From the NCBI GenBank assembly GCA_937858705.1, contig CALLZM010000024.1, positions 39,263 to 103,262 on the forward strand: 64,000 nt of DNA. Direction: 5' to 3'. The position numbers and the translations under genes are program-made. Below, piece after piece: positions 52,219 to 60,414 of the stretch (position 1 is the first letter of the stretch; every line of letters begins with the position of its first letter). Below the pieces are notes generated by a model. That model was not told the DNA's origin and ran no database searches. It saw nothing but the letters and a program-made list of their open reading frames with translations. The DNA comes from an uncultured Candidatus Saccharibacteria bacterium (GTDB lineage: Bacteria > Patescibacteriota > Saccharimonadia > Saccharimonadales > Saccharimonadaceae).

Positions 52219-52247
52219 TATATAGCGCTTGCTGAGGTAAAAGTCAA
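52219..52247 (-). promoter_or_regulatory. Promoter TTGACT-17-TATATA
   Basis: Minus strand: -35 TTGACT (52242-52247), 17-bp spacer, -10 TATATA (52219-52224). It drives the hypothetical beta-rich protein and probably dnaX and dnaB. The ATG is about 42 nt downstream, so this transcript is not leaderless. Confidence 0.65.
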
Positions 52248-52356
52248 TAACAATCAAAAAGTCAAGGGCGAATATTTCCGAGCTATCCACAGTCTCAACA
52301 GGTAACGAACAAACTTTGTTGTAAATAATGTTTATTGAAACCTGAAACTAAATACA

Positions 52357-52379
52357 CCCCTACGATAAAACCGTAAGGG
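52357..52379 (-). terminator. Weak hairpin after rplL
   Basis: Minus-strand stem about CCCTTACG/CGTAGGGG (one bulge) with a 7-nt loop, followed by a mixed T-rich stretch. A plausible but weak terminator for the rplJ-rplL transcript. Confidence 0.45.
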
Positions 52380-52428
52380 CGTACTAGTACTCAACACATT
52401 CGATCTTTATGCTATACAGGTGCTGAAA

Positions 52429-52809
52429 CTATGATAGTTCAACAGTTGCGCCAGCTTCTTCAAGCGCTTTCTTTGCTTCTTCAGCTTCGTCTTTCGAAAC
52501 TTTTTCCTTGACTGGTGCAGGTGCGCCGTCAACGATAGCTTTTGCTTCACCAAGACCAAGGCCAGTTAGTTCTTTTACGGCCTTGATAACTGCTACTTTT
52601 TGAGCACCAGCATCTTTAAGAGTGACGGTGAACTCGGTCTTTTCGTCAGCAGCTGCACCAGCGTCACCGCCGGCAGCAGGGCCAGCAACAGCTACAGCAG
52701 CAGCTGCAGGCTCAATGCCGTACTCATCTTTTAGGATAGTTTTTAGTTCGTTTACTTCAAGGACAGTAAGCTTAACCAAGCTCTCTGCCAATTTCTTTAC
52801 ATCTGCCAT
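52429..52809 (-). CDS. rplL: 50S ribosomal protein L7/L12
   Basis: 126 aa. N-terminal dimerisation domain, Ala/Gly-rich hinge ([20 protein letters not shown]), C-terminal domain [20 protein letters not shown] and [14 protein letters not shown]. Forms the stalk that recruits translation GTPases. Separated from rplJ by 157 bp with an inverted repeat and without a strong Shine-Dalgarno. Confidence 0.97.
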   Translation of the reverse strand: MADVKKLAESLVKLTVLEVNELKTILKDEYGIEPAAAAVAVAGPAAGGDAGAAADEKTEFTVTLKDAGAQKVAVIKAVKELTGLGLGEAKAIVDGAPAPVKEKVSKDEAEEAKKALEEAGATVELS

Positions 52810-52836
52810 ATCGTTTCGCCCAAGGGCTTATGATTC

Positions 52837-52875
52837 ATGAAATTTTCAATTCGTTAGCACTCATGTAAATTTCAT
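52837..52875 (-). promoter_or_regulatory. Inverted repeat in the rplJ-rplL intergenic region
   Basis: ATGAAATTT (52837-52845) and AAATTTCAT (52867-52875) can pair with a 21-nt loop. A second short stem CCGAA/TTCGG lies near 52898-52912. Possibly an RNA processing or translation-control element that sets the higher L7/L12 output; inference only. Confidence 0.4.
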
Positions 52876-52966
52876 TTATCATCGAGCGGTGCGCCGAAGT
52901 AAATTCGGACGCTCCGTCTGCTCTTTTCCCTCGGTCTCCTTTCGTTAATACAATTTATATTGATAA

Positions 52967-53494
52967 TTATGCGTTAGCGTTTACTTTGGCTTCAACACCA
53001 TCGAGTAATGCATGCAAGTTGCCAGATAGACCGTTGGTGACATCGTGCACCGGTGAAAGCAGTTGTGCGATTGTTTCGGCAATCAACTGCTCCTTGCTTG
53101 GCAAGCCGGCCAGGCTCTTCACTTCATCGGTAGACAGCAGTGCACCTTCGCCAGAAATCGCACCAACCAACTCTAGGTTTGGGTGATCCTTGGCAAACTT
53201 GTCCAGCACTTGAGCTGGAGCTACTTCATCGCTGTCGCTGATAGCGTAGAGCAACTGACCTTGCAAGTCAATGTCCAGATCTTTTAGCGTCGGCACAGTT
53301 CCAGCGGCTACTTTGACGAGTCGGTTTTTTACTACCTTTATCGTCACACCAGCTTCGCGGGCGTTCTTTCGTAGCTCCTGCAACTCTGCCACACTGATAC
53401 CAGCATAACTTGCAAAAGAAGTCATCTTTGCATTACTTAGGAGATTGGTGAGTTCTTCAACCAAAGCATTCTTTTTATCGCGACTAATCGCCAT
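52967..53494 (-). CDS. rplJ: 50S ribosomal protein L10
   Basis: 175 aa. Starts MAISRDKKNALVEEL, with VAELQELRKNAREAGVTIKVVKNRL, then a C-terminal helix that binds L7/L12 dimers. AGGAGG Shine-Dalgarno. Preceded by an L10-type leader RNA for autoregulation. Confidence 0.96.
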   Translation of the reverse strand: MAISRDKKNALVEELTNLLSNAKMTSFASYAGISVAELQELRKNAREAGVTIKVVKNRLVKVAAGTVPTLKDLDIDLQGQLLYAISDSDEVAPAQVLDKFAKDHPNLELVGAISGEGALLSTDEVKSLAGLPSKEQLIAETIAQLLSPVHDVTNGLSGNLHALLDGVEAKVNANA

Positions 53495-53504
53495 GAAAGC
53501 CTCC

Positions 53505-53655
53505 TTTTATTATTGTTTTAAAGATCGAATTGTTAAAGTATCTCGACATGGTACGCATTCGCGAAAGCGTACAAGTTGACAATACGAAGGAAGAAAATTC
53601 CCTTGGTAGCAAATTAAGTACTGGTAGTACGGCTACTGTCTTTGGTAATGTCGTA
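53505..53655 (-). ncRNA. L10 leader (rplJ autoregulatory 5' UTR)
   Basis: On the minus strand the leader contains AAAGACAGTAGCCG and, downstream, CTTAATTTGCTACCAAGG, the two conserved arms of the L10 leader (kink-turn and three-way junction region; compare AGACAGYAGG and CUUAAU-CYGCCGAGG in other bacteria). A GTACGC-TTCGCGAA-GCGTAC hairpin follows. The L10/L7-L12 complex binding this RNA would repress the operon. Exact boundaries are approximate. Confidence 0.8.
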
Positions 53656-53660
53656 AGGAT

Positions 53661-53689
53661 ATTGTAGCAAAAAGAGGGCGATTATGCAA
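53661..53689 (-). promoter_or_regulatory. Promoter TTGCAT-17-TACAAT for the rplJL operon
   Basis: Minus strand: -35 TTGCAT (53684-53689), 17-bp spacer, -10 TACAAT (53661-53666) with TGC extension. The predicted start is about 160 nt upstream of rplJ, giving a full L10 leader. Confidence 0.72.
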
Positions 53690-53735
53690 GGAGCGGATAC
53701 TGTAACGCCGCTAGGGCGACTACTTAAGATCTTGA

Positions 53736-53894
53736 TCAGTACCAGACCCTTACAAATAACTTCATTCTTGCGGGTCCTTGTAGTGGTAGCGGTCTATAGA
53801 TACGAATTTTAGCTGCGGTAGAAATATCTACGAGCTCTTCTTTTGTTACCGTATCGACAGATATACTACCAATCTCTTCAAGGACTTCAATAGT
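53736..53894 (-). pseudogene. Possible gene remnant without start codon
   Basis: A 52-codon stop-free minus-strand frame reads like real protein (VTKEELVDISTAAKIRIY, RPLPLQGPARMKLF) and ends at TGA 53736-53738. It has no ATG, GTG or TTG after the preceding in-frame TAG. Best explained as the C-terminal relic of a deleted gene, with weak support. Confidence 0.3.
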
Positions 53895-53895
53895 C

Positions 53896-53924
53896 TAGAC
53901 AAATCATCACGCTTGTGCTATAAT
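53896..53924 (+). promoter_or_regulatory. Orphan promoter TAGACA-17-TATAAT antisense to tmk
   Basis: TAGACA (53896-53901), 17-bp spacer, TATAAT (53919-53924) with TGC extension. No plus-strand gene follows; transcription would enter the 3' end of tmk antisense. Confidence 0.5.
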
Positions 53925-53935
53925 GTAAAATAAGA

Positions 53936-54625
53936 CTACTGTTTGGATAAGTGTTCATCGACTTGTTTGCGGAGGAGCGACTGTACTTCATCTATAGAAA
54001 GGAGCGTTTCGTCGCTATCTACACAACGGATAGAGGAAAAATCCGTCGGATATAACTCGCAGAGTTCTTCGTAGGTTTTGACGGCTCTTTCGAGGTGCCC
54101 AAGATCGGCTTCGTGGATATCTCGCTTTTTATCGGTGTAGTTTCTTGTATCTTTTTGGTCGACGAGTTTTTGGGCGGTTGCAGCGGGAACAAGCAATACG
54201 AAATTGTGGTCGGGCTTGGGTGTTTGTAGCGTAGCAAATTCCATGTCGGTTATCCAGGCGTAGTAGTCTTTTCGAGCGGCTTCATCTGCTATTTTTTGTC
54301 CCTGATGTGCCATGTTTGATGCCGTAAAGCGATTGGCGAGGACGATTTTGCCCGCTTCAATGTCTTTTTTGATGTTGAACGATGCTTCGAAGCGGTCGAG
54401 CGCATAAAACAGCGAAGCGGCTTTGCTATCTACTTCATCTGCCGAGCCATATTCGCCATTGAGATAGCGACGAACGAAATGGGTTGACTCTTTGGAATAT
54501 TGCGGAAAATCGTACTCTGCTACGGTGTAGCCATCTTTGCGTAAGTTTTCAGCCAAGAGTTTGAACTGCGTACCCTTGCCGCTGCCATCACTGCCTTCTA
54601 TGACGAAAAACTGACCGCGGCTCAT
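53936..54625 (-). CDS. tmk: Thymidylate kinase
   Basis: 229 aa from ATG 54625 (MSRGQFFVIEGSDGSGKGTQ); the longer frame to 54712 runs into dcd. P-loop EGSDGSGKGTQFKLL, DR motif FYALDRFEAS, and a lid with RNYTDKKRDIHEAD. Phosphorylates dTMP to dTDP. Overlaps the dcd stop by 4 bp (ATGA), so translationally coupled. Confidence 0.93.
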   Translation of the reverse strand: MSRGQFFVIEGSDGSGKGTQFKLLAENLRKDGYTVAEYDFPQYSKESTHFVRRYLNGEYGSADEVDSKAASLFYALDRFEASFNIKKDIEAGKIVLANRFTASNMAHQGQKIADEAARKDYYAWITDMEFATLQTPKPDHNFVLLVPAATAQKLVDQKDTRNYTDKKRDIHEADLGHLERAVKTYEELCELYPTDFSSIRCVDSDETLLSIDEVQSLLRKQVDEHLSKQ

Positions 54626-55341
54626 TTGATGCCTTCGGATAGTCCTTCTATGGTGATTGGCATGCTGCGGATATCTTTGAAGGCTCTCGGAAGCATCATG
54701 CTTGGTTGCCACGACTTTACGAGCTCTTCGAGGTTGTCGGTGTATTGATATTTACCGCTTACTCCGCCGCGACCATCGGCATATCCACCTTCTACGGGGC
54801 CGGTGTGATGAAAAATGAGCTGCCCTACCCGTTCGCCTACTGGTAGAACGACGCTTTCATGTTTGTTGAGATTGTAGATTTCAAGAGTGATGCGATTGAT
54901 GTAGCCAGGATCAACCCAACCGGCATCGAAGCAGATAGCCACACCATTGCGCCCCCAGCTCGAGCGACTTTTTACTTCGCATGCACCGCCATGAGCGCGA
55001 ATACCGACAAATTCGTGGGTATGCCCCAAGATTCGCTCGCCAGGCGCCAGTACGATAATGGGGTGATCTTCGGGGATATTTGCGAACAGCTCTCGTTTAT
55101 TCTTGGCGCACCATTCTTTATGCGGTATGGCTTCGAGCGGCCCCTTAAAATAGCGATCGACCTCTGCTTCATCGAATGGATTGTAGACGGTATTTTCTAC
55201 CTGATATTCTTGTTTATAATAATAATGCCCGAGCGTAAAGTCGAGGCTCGCTTCGCTCACATGTTGCGGATTAAACGGCAGGCAGACTATTCGACCATCA
55301 TCGATTGCTTCGTGAATTTCAGTATTACTATATACTCCCAT
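54622..55341 (-). CDS. dcd: dCTP deaminase
   Basis: 239 aa. Motifs VKSRSSWGRNGVAI, AGWVDPGYINRITLEIYN, and VGERVGQLIFH with ERILGHTHEFV. Converts dCTP to dUTP (or dUMP in bifunctional forms), supplying ThyA. Somewhat longer than E. coli Dcd (193 aa). Shine-Dalgarno AAGGG. Its TACAAT box overlaps the folA -10 on the other strand. Confidence 0.9.
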   Translation of the reverse strand: MGVYSNTEIHEAIDDGRIVCLPFNPQHVSEASLDFTLGHYYYKQEYQVENTVYNPFDEAEVDRYFKGPLEAIPHKEWCAKNKRELFANIPEDHPIIVLAPGERILGHTHEFVGIRAHGGACEVKSRSSWGRNGVAICFDAGWVDPGYINRITLEIYNLNKHESVVLPVGERVGQLIFHHTGPVEGGYADGRGGVSGKYQYTDNLEELVKSWQPSMMLPRAFKDIRSMPITIEGLSEGIK

Positions 55342-55364
55342 ATTTTCCCTTCTTAACTACATTT

Positions 55365-55374
55365 ATTGTATCAT
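55365..55374. promoter_or_regulatory. Overlapping -10 boxes of divergent dcd-tmk and folA
   Basis: Minus-strand TACAAT (55365-55370) and plus-strand TATCAT (55369-55374) overlap by two bases. The folA ATG starts 6 nt after its box. Opposing polymerases would compete. Confidence 0.55.
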
Positions 55375-55380
55375 AGAGAT

Positions 55381-55869
55381 ATGAAAACTATCATTGTTGC
55401 CATGGATACCAATAACGCGATTGGATTTAATAATGATTTGCCCTGGGGTCGAGCGCTGAAAGATGATTTGGCGAATTTCAAGAAGCAGACTTCTGGTGCA
55501 TCTATCATCATGGGTCGAAAGACTTTTGAATCTGTTGGCTCGAAACCACTGCCTCAGAGAGAAAATATTGTTGTCAGTCGAACACCAACTGGCGTGCCGG
55601 GTGTTTTGACGGCGGTTTCGCTAGAGTCGGCGTATAGTCTGGCGCGGTATCCGATATTTATCATTGGCGGCGGACAGATTTATGCAGCAGCACTTGCCGA
55701 TGCTGATAGATTGATGGTGACAATGGTTGACGGCGAGTTTCCGGAAGCGACGGTATATTTTCCAGAAATTAACCCGGTGGAGTGGAAAGAAGTTTCGAGA
55801 GAGTATTTCTCTCAAGACGAGCGAAATGAGTATTCGTTCGATATTGTGGTATTTGAGCGAGTAGCCTAA
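55381..55869 (+). CDS. folA: Dihydrofolate reductase
   Basis: 162 aa from ATG 55381 ([22 protein letters not shown]). Active-site loop [17 protein letters not shown], cofactor site [12 protein letters not shown], and [13 protein letters not shown]. Regenerates tetrahydrofolate consumed by ThyA, its convergent neighbour. The 3' end overlaps thyA by 4 bp. Confidence 0.95.
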   Translation: MKTIIVAMDTNNAIGFNNDLPWGRALKDDLANFKKQTSGASIIMGRKTFESVGSKPLPQRENIVVSRTPTGVPGVLTAVSLESAYSLARYPIFIIGGGQIYAAALADADRLMVTMVDGEFPEATVYFPEINPVEWKEVSREYFSQDERNEYSFDIVVFERVA

Positions 55870-56786
55870 ACTGCTATGGGCGCTTTTATGGCCGGGGCTG
55901 GGTCGTAGTTTTCGAGGCGAATATCGTCGAATGTAAAATCGTCGATGTGTTTGATATTAGGGTTGAGCCAGAGCGTTGGGAGCGCTTTTGGTATGCGAGA
56001 AAGCTGCTCTTCCACTTGTTCGAGGTGATTGAGATATAAGTGAGTGTCGGCGAGGGTGTGTACAAATTCCCCTGGCTGGAGACCAGTTACTTGGGCGACC
56101 ATAGCGAGCAATAGTGAATAGCTGGCGATGTTGAACGGCACGCCGAGGAAAGTATCGGCACTGCGCTGATATAGATGAAGGTCAAGTTTGCCATCGGCGA
56201 CATAAAACTGGAAGAGTGAATGACATGGTGGCAATCCGCCGATGCTGACTATCTCGTCTATTTCGGCGGCGTTCCAGGCACTGACGATGATGCGGCGGCT
56301 GTCGGGTGTGTGCTTGATCATATCTATAGCTTTGGCGATTTGGTCAACAGTCCCACCTTGCAGGTCAGGCCATTTACGCCACTGCACACCGTATACCGGA
56401 CCAAGGTCGCCCCACTTTTCAGCGAATGCGTGGTCGGTGGCGACTTTTTGGATGAATTCTTTCATTTGTGTTTTCCATTCGGGAGAGTTTACCTCAGGAA
56501 TGGGGAGATTATTTTTTTCCAAGTAGGCTTTGAACGGCCATTCGTCCCAGATATGCACGCCGTTTTGAGCGAGATATTCAATATTTCCAGTACCCTTAAG
56601 AAACCACAGCAGCTCATGAACAACACTATTGAAGTACAGTTTTTTCGTAGTGACTGCCGGAAAACCGTCGGCAAGATCATACCGAACTTGGCGGCCAAAA
56701 ACGCTCATAGTACCAGTACCAGTACGATCGGTTTTTTTCGTTCCGTTATCGCGAATATCTTGCAATAGCGCTAGGTATTGTTTCAT
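55866..56786 (-). CDS. thyA: Thymidylate synthase
   Basis: 306 aa. Motifs [30 protein letters not shown], and the catalytic Cys in [12 protein letters not shown], then [17 protein letters not shown]. Methylates dUMP with methylene-THF to give dTMP and DHF. Shine-Dalgarno AAGGAGAGG. Completes the local thymidylate cluster with dcd, tmk and folA. Confidence 0.96.
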   Translation of the reverse strand: MKQYLALLQDIRDNGTKKTDRTGTGTMSVFGRQVRYDLADGFPAVTTKKLYFNSVVHELLWFLKGTGNIEYLAQNGVHIWDEWPFKAYLEKNNLPIPEVNSPEWKTQMKEFIQKVATDHAFAEKWGDLGPVYGVQWRKWPDLQGGTVDQIAKAIDMIKHTPDSRRIIVSAWNAAEIDEIVSIGGLPPCHSLFQFYVADGKLDLHLYQRSADTFLGVPFNIASYSLLLAMVAQVTGLQPGEFVHTLADTHLYLNHLEQVEEQLSRIPKALPTLWLNPNIKHIDDFTFDDIRLENYDPAPAIKAPIAV

Positions 56787-56869
56787 GTACCTCTCCTTTT
56801 TGTGCTTGAGGTATATTATAACACTATTTACGACTAAGAGATGGTTTGAGTAAAAGATCGTTTATTAAA

Positions 56870-57862
56870 TTACGACGCGTTCTCTACTTTAACGCCGGGA
56901 CCCATAGTGGTTGCTACAGAGACGCTCTGAATGTATACGCCTTTGATGCTTGATGGTTTTTGGGCGCTTAGGCTATCGAAGAATGCGCGAGCGTTTGCGA
57001 GTAGTTTATCGCTACCGAATGATACTTTGCCAATACCAAGATGGACAATAGCTTGCTTATCGACGCGGTATTCTACGCGACCAGCTTTGGCTTCTGCGAC
57101 GGCTTTGGCAACATCGGCAGAAACGGTACCAGATTTTGGATTTGGCATGAGACCGCGAGGGCCAAGCAGACGGGCATATTTACCAAGTTTTGGCATGTAT
57201 TGTGGCGTGGCGACCAAAATGTCAAAATCGAGCACTTCTTTGTCGAGCTGCTTTAGGAAAGTTTCGTCACCCACGATGTCGGCACCAGCTTTTTTCGCAT
57301 CGGCGTGCAATTCTTCAGGTGCAAATACCGCGACCTTGATGGTTTTGCCGGTACCGTGCGGCAGGCTAACGGTTGCGCGAATGTTTTGGTCAGCTTGTCG
57401 TGGGTCGACGCCGAGACGAACATGTACTTCAACGCTTGAGTCAAACTTGGTAGTACTGGTTTCGGTTGCAATTTTTAAAGCATCAGCGAGTGAATATACT
57501 TTGCCAGCTTCAATTTTTTTCGCCACTTCTTGGTATTTCTTGCCGCGGCGTTCGAGCTTTGGACGAGTTACAGGCTTCGGGCCTTTTTTCATATTGGCTT
57601 CGGCTTCTTCTGATTGCGGCGTGGTATCACCAGCCTCTTTGCGGGCTTCTTTCTCGAGTTTTTCCTCAACTTCTTTGATGGCCTTTTCGCTGCGCTTGCC
57701 AGCTTTGGCAACAGTAGCTTCTCTTTTGGCAACTACTTCTTTGTCTTCGGTTTTTTTGCCAGCAGCTTCGATGGCAGCTTCAATCTCGGCGATGGTATTT
57801 TTCTCTGTTACTTCTAGCTTCAGCTCTTTCGCTTGCTCGAGTAAGTCGGCTTTTTTAGCCAT
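56870..57862 (-). CDS. rplA: 50S ribosomal protein L1 with N-terminal extension
   Basis: 330 aa from ATG 57862 (MAKKADLLEQAKEL) with an AAAGGA Shine-Dalgarno. Standard L1 begins near residue 108 (GKKYQEVAKKIEAGKVYSL) and has LGPRGLMPNPKSGTV. The first about 105 residues are extra: a SAP/HeH-like helical segment (DLLEQAKELKLEVTEKNT) and a Lys/Glu-rich stretch. Binds 23S rRNA at the E-site stalk. Transcribed alone, separated from rplK by an opposite-strand gene. Confidence 0.95.
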   Translation of the reverse strand: MAKKADLLEQAKELKLEVTEKNTIAEIEAAIEAAGKKTEDKEVVAKREATVAKAGKRSEKAIKEVEEKLEKEARKEAGDTTPQSEEAEANMKKGPKPVTRPKLERRGKKYQEVAKKIEAGKVYSLADALKIATETSTTKFDSSVEVHVRLGVDPRQADQNIRATVSLPHGTGKTIKVAVFAPEELHADAKKAGADIVGDETFLKQLDKEVLDFDILVATPQYMPKLGKYARLLGPRGLMPNPKSGTVSADVAKAVAEAKAGRVEYRVDKQAIVHLGIGKVSFGSDKLLANARAFFDSLSAQKPSSIKGVYIQSVSVATTMGPGVKVENAS

Positions 57863-57928
57863 AGTGATGTGTCCTTTCTGTGGTGCAAACGGCGTTTTCG
57901 GCCTCCCAACATGGTTATTTATGATAGT

Positions 57929-57957
57929 ATTATAGCACTGTTTTGCTACTAGGTAAA
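57929..57957 (-). promoter_or_regulatory. Promoter TTTACC-17-TATAAT for rplA
   Basis: Minus strand: -35 TTTACC (57952-57957), 17-bp spacer, -10 TATAAT (57929-57934) with TGC extension. Gives a leader of about 60 nt with a Shine-Dalgarno before rplA. Confidence 0.65.
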
Positions 57958-58014
57958 GAGCGAGTAGTTGCTTATGCTTGCTCTGCCGTACCATTAGTGA
58001 TTTACTACATAACT

Positions 58015-58959
58015 ATGACCCGTAGAAATAGTGTAGATGTTTTGAGGCCTTTTCTTAAAGAATATGGCACTAGTCCAGATGTCCAGCTGATTGGCGGTAT
58101 CGGTATGGCTGCCTTACTAGACTCGGCCACCAAAATAGATGTGAACAATAAACGGATCATAGCGCCAGAAGACTTGTGCGTACCAGCAGTGAGAGCCAAC
58201 GGTTCAAAAAGAGATGTTGATGTATTGGTAGCCACGACAGAAACGGCTCGTGTGGATTTGGTTGCTGCGTGTCTTAAGACGATGCTAAATGGAGAGCTGA
58301 AAGAGTCGGTATTTGGTATTCGGCCAAAACATGAACTTGAAGCAATGTACCGCAATCCTTTTGGGGTGCGGGCACTGATGGCTTTTGTGTCGGATAGATA
58401 CGCGGCGATGAGTTCTAGCGGAGATCTCAAGAAAGTACTGTTTCCCTTTGCGGTAGATATCGACCCAGAAAGTATGGAACCGTGGGAGCTCGTTATTGAT
58501 AAAAGTGATGTGGTTGCCAATGTGCCGAACCCGGCGACTGCGCTAGCAAATTATGCCAATCGTTCAATTAGTGGTGTGCGCAAGAAAGACGCGAAGAAAA
58601 TTGCTACATTGAGATCTCGCTTGGAAGAGCAAGCTCCGGAACTGATTCGTTTCCTGAAAATCGGCCCAGCGAGTTCACAGCTGGAACTGGCGCTACTGAC
58701 TCATTCGGCCGGTGTGGGTATAGGCCCGCTAAATGAAGCTCTCGGGACTCACTATGACCGATACAATCTGTGGGAGTTGCTAGACCACCCAGACTACATG
58801 ATGAGCGAACTTTCATTACTGAAATCTTCAGTAGTGCTCGGTGCTTTCGCCGCTAAAGCAAATGGATTACGATTCGGCGAGAGCATGGAGCCAATCGTGA
58901 CTTTTTGGCAAAAGTACGATTTTGAAGAGCGAACTAAGGGCATTCTAGGAAATCGCTAG
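58015..58959 (+). CDS. Putative nucleotidyltransferase-fold protein
   Basis: 314 aa from ATG 58015 (MTRRNSVDVLRPFL); upstream in-frame TTG codons overlap the rplA promoter. LIGGIGMAALLDSA and, about 50 residues later, SKRDVDVLVATTE fit the NTase-fold pattern (hG[GS] then DxD). The rest is helical. Such proteins include antitoxin/AbiEii-like and tRNA-modifying NTases; no class can be assigned. Sits between rplK and rplA on the opposite strand and ends in a strong terminator. Confidence 0.55.
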   Translation: MTRRNSVDVLRPFLKEYGTSPDVQLIGGIGMAALLDSATKIDVNNKRIIAPEDLCVPAVRANGSKRDVDVLVATTETARVDLVAACLKTMLNGELKESVFGIRPKHELEAMYRNPFGVRALMAFVSDRYAAMSSSGDLKKVLFPFAVDIDPESMEPWELVIDKSDVVANVPNPATALANYANRSISGVRKKDAKKIATLRSRLEEQAPELIRFLKIGPASSQLELALLTHSAGVGIGPLNEALGTHYDRYNLWELLDHPDYMMSELSLLKSSVVLGAFAAKANGLRFGESMEPIVTFWQKYDFEERTKGILGNR

Positions 58960-58992
58960 GGTCAACTATTGCATTTTATAGTAATATGTAAT

Positions 58993-59032
58993 ATACACCT
59001 CGCTGAAAAAGAGCGAGGTGTATTGTTTTTTT
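58993..59032 (+). terminator. Strong intrinsic terminator
   Basis: A 12-bp perfect stem ATACACCTCGCT/AGCGAGGTGTAT (58993-59004 with 59012-59023) followed by a T-rich tract of eight bases. Ends the NTase-like gene and lies 14 bp before the rplK stop on the other strand. Confidence 0.9.
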
Positions 59033-59046
59033 GCTGTAACTATGTA

Positions 59047-59472
59047 CTATTCGACGACTTCTACGCCCATAGATCGGGCTGAGCCGGCAACTACTTTTAT
59101 AGCGCCTTCGAGGTCGATGGCGTTGAGTTGCTCCATTTTTGCTTCAGCGATTTCTGCGAGCTGGGCTTTGGTAATTTTGCCCACTTTGTCGGCGTGGGGC
59201 TTAGCGCTGCCCTTTTTGATACCAATTTTGTCGCGAATCATGTCATCGACTGGCTGGCCGAGGCTCTTCCAGGTGAATGTTCGGTCTTCGTATACTTGAA
59301 TATGGACGATAACATCTTTACCCATGTCGCCTTTAGTGGCGTCGTTGAATGGATTGATGAAATCCATCATGTTCAGACCCCATTGACCTAGTGTAGAGCC
59401 AACAGGAGGCCCTGCAGTCGCACGACCAGCTGGAATACGGAGCTTGAGATTTCCGATAATTTTCTTTGCCAT
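59047..59472 (-). CDS. rplK: 50S ribosomal protein L11
   Basis: 141 aa. N-terminal signature RIPAGRATAGPPVGSTLGQWG and C-terminal RNA-binding domain ending MGVEVVE. Part of the GTPase-associated centre. Shine-Dalgarno GAAGGAAAAG, preceded by a hairpin-containing leader. Confidence 0.97.
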   Translation of the reverse strand: MAKKIIGNLKLRIPAGRATAGPPVGSTLGQWGLNMMDFINPFNDATKGDMGKDVIVHIQVYEDRTFTWKSLGQPVDDMIRDKIGIKKGSAKPHADKVGKITKAQLAEIAEAKMEQLNAIDLEGAIKVVAGSARSMGVEVVE

Positions 59473-59492
59473 AGCGTTCTTTTCCTTCTTGT

Positions 59493-59524
59493 ACTAAATA
59501 TATTATTGAAGCGTCATATTTAGT
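59493..59524 (-). promoter_or_regulatory. 9-bp inverted repeat in the rplK 5' UTR
   Basis: ACTAAATAT (59493-59501) pairs with ATATTTAGT (59516-59524) around a 14-nt loop, just upstream of the rplK Shine-Dalgarno. Could act as a translational operator. Confidence 0.45.
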
Positions 59525-59536
59525 GCGTAACTCACT

Positions 59537-59565
59537 TATTTTAGCAATTCTTGCTTCTTTTGTCT
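59537..59565 (-). promoter_or_regulatory. Promoter TAGACA-17-TAAAAT for rplK
   Basis: Minus strand: -35 TAGACA (59560-59565), 17-bp spacer, -10 TAAAAT (59537-59542) with TGC extension. Shows that rplK can be expressed separately from secE-nusG. Confidence 0.55.
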
Positions 59566-59618
59566 AGGTCATTATAGGAGGAGGGGTTGTTGTACTGTTC
59601 TTAACGGGGCAGAATTAT

Positions 59619-60080
59619 TTATCTACGCACGCTATAAGGGAGAAACTCTAGTGGACATCCGTAGGCCTCTACTATTCCCTCAGATGTTGAATCTGCGGGG
59701 GTTACTGGATGGACATATTGATCAAAGCCCGTTAATAACAGAGGTTCGCCTGATGGAGGAGTTATAGTTAGCGTGTCCGTCTCTTTATTATATCGAGATG
59801 CTGGTTTTTTCCAAGACATACGCACGCTCAAATCTTTCAATTCACCACCATAGGGGGTATCCCGTAAGCACGCAGTTCTGCCCACTCTCCAGTCACCACT
59901 GTCCCCATGCACATAGTCGGTAAAAAACCGATCTACAGGTGTCAATGCTTCAAGATACTCTTGCCAGGTAGCAAGGCGTTCTTGCTCGCTAGGCGCACAT
60001 CCGGAAAGGGATATTGCGCCAATCGCTGATAAAATGCTTGCTGCAACGCATCTCTCTACTAATTTTCCAAATTCTAACAT
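59619..60080 (-). CDS. Putative lipoprotein
   Basis: 153 aa. Signal peptide with lipobox (AAISLSGCAPSEQERL: LSG-C at about 28), then a small mixed domain (DRFFTDYVHGDSGDWRVGRT, LTITPPSGEPLLLTGF). Lipid modification of the Cys would anchor it on the outer face of the membrane. Two further Cys residues may form a disulfide. No family recognised. Inserted between nusG and rplK. Confidence 0.65.
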   Translation of the reverse strand: MLEFGKLVERCVAASILSAIGAISLSGCAPSEQERLATWQEYLEALTPVDRFFTDYVHGDSGDWRVGRTACLRDTPYGGELKDLSVRMSWKKPASRYNKETDTLTITPPSGEPLLLTGFDQYVHPVTPADSTSEGIVEAYGCPLEFLPYSVRR

Positions 60081-60122
60081 ATTGTTCTATTCTTTCTGCC
60101 CACCTTAGCTGGTTATGATGGT

Positions 60123-60413
60123 TTAGATCGAATTTGTTGCTTGAAGTGCCTGTGCGGCTAGGTTTAAGTTTCGGATAGCTTCGTATTTAGCGGCCTCAAG
60201 CTCGGCAATCCTTTGACGGCCCCCTAGAAGTTCATCGTCTATTTTGATCATGTCTTGCCCTAGACTTGCCATGTAATTCCGTAGTTCGGCTTCTGTCATT
60301 GCACCAAATCTATTTTCAACATCGCCATCCCCTATTATATCTCCTGGGCTGATCCTCCCGAATGAGTCACCCGGATATGCCGGCGTATCTGTAATTTGTT
60401 CTCCACCCGCCAT
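60123..60413 (-). CDS. Hypothetical protein with C-terminal coiled coil
   Basis: 96 aa. A Gly/Asp/Pro-rich N-terminus (DSFGRISPGDIIGDGD) precedes a helix (LRNYMASLGQDMIKIDDELLG, shortened; IAELEAAKYEAIRNLN). Starts one base after the nusG stop, so it is co-translated with nusG. No Cys, no membrane segment, no known family. It occupies the place where rplK normally follows nusG. Confidence 0.6.
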   Translation of the reverse strand: MAGGEQITDTPAYPGDSFGRISPGDIIGDGDVENRFGAMTEAELRNYMASLGQDMIKIDDELLGGRQRIAELEAAKYEAIRNLNLAAQALQATNSI

Positions 60414-60414
60414 G

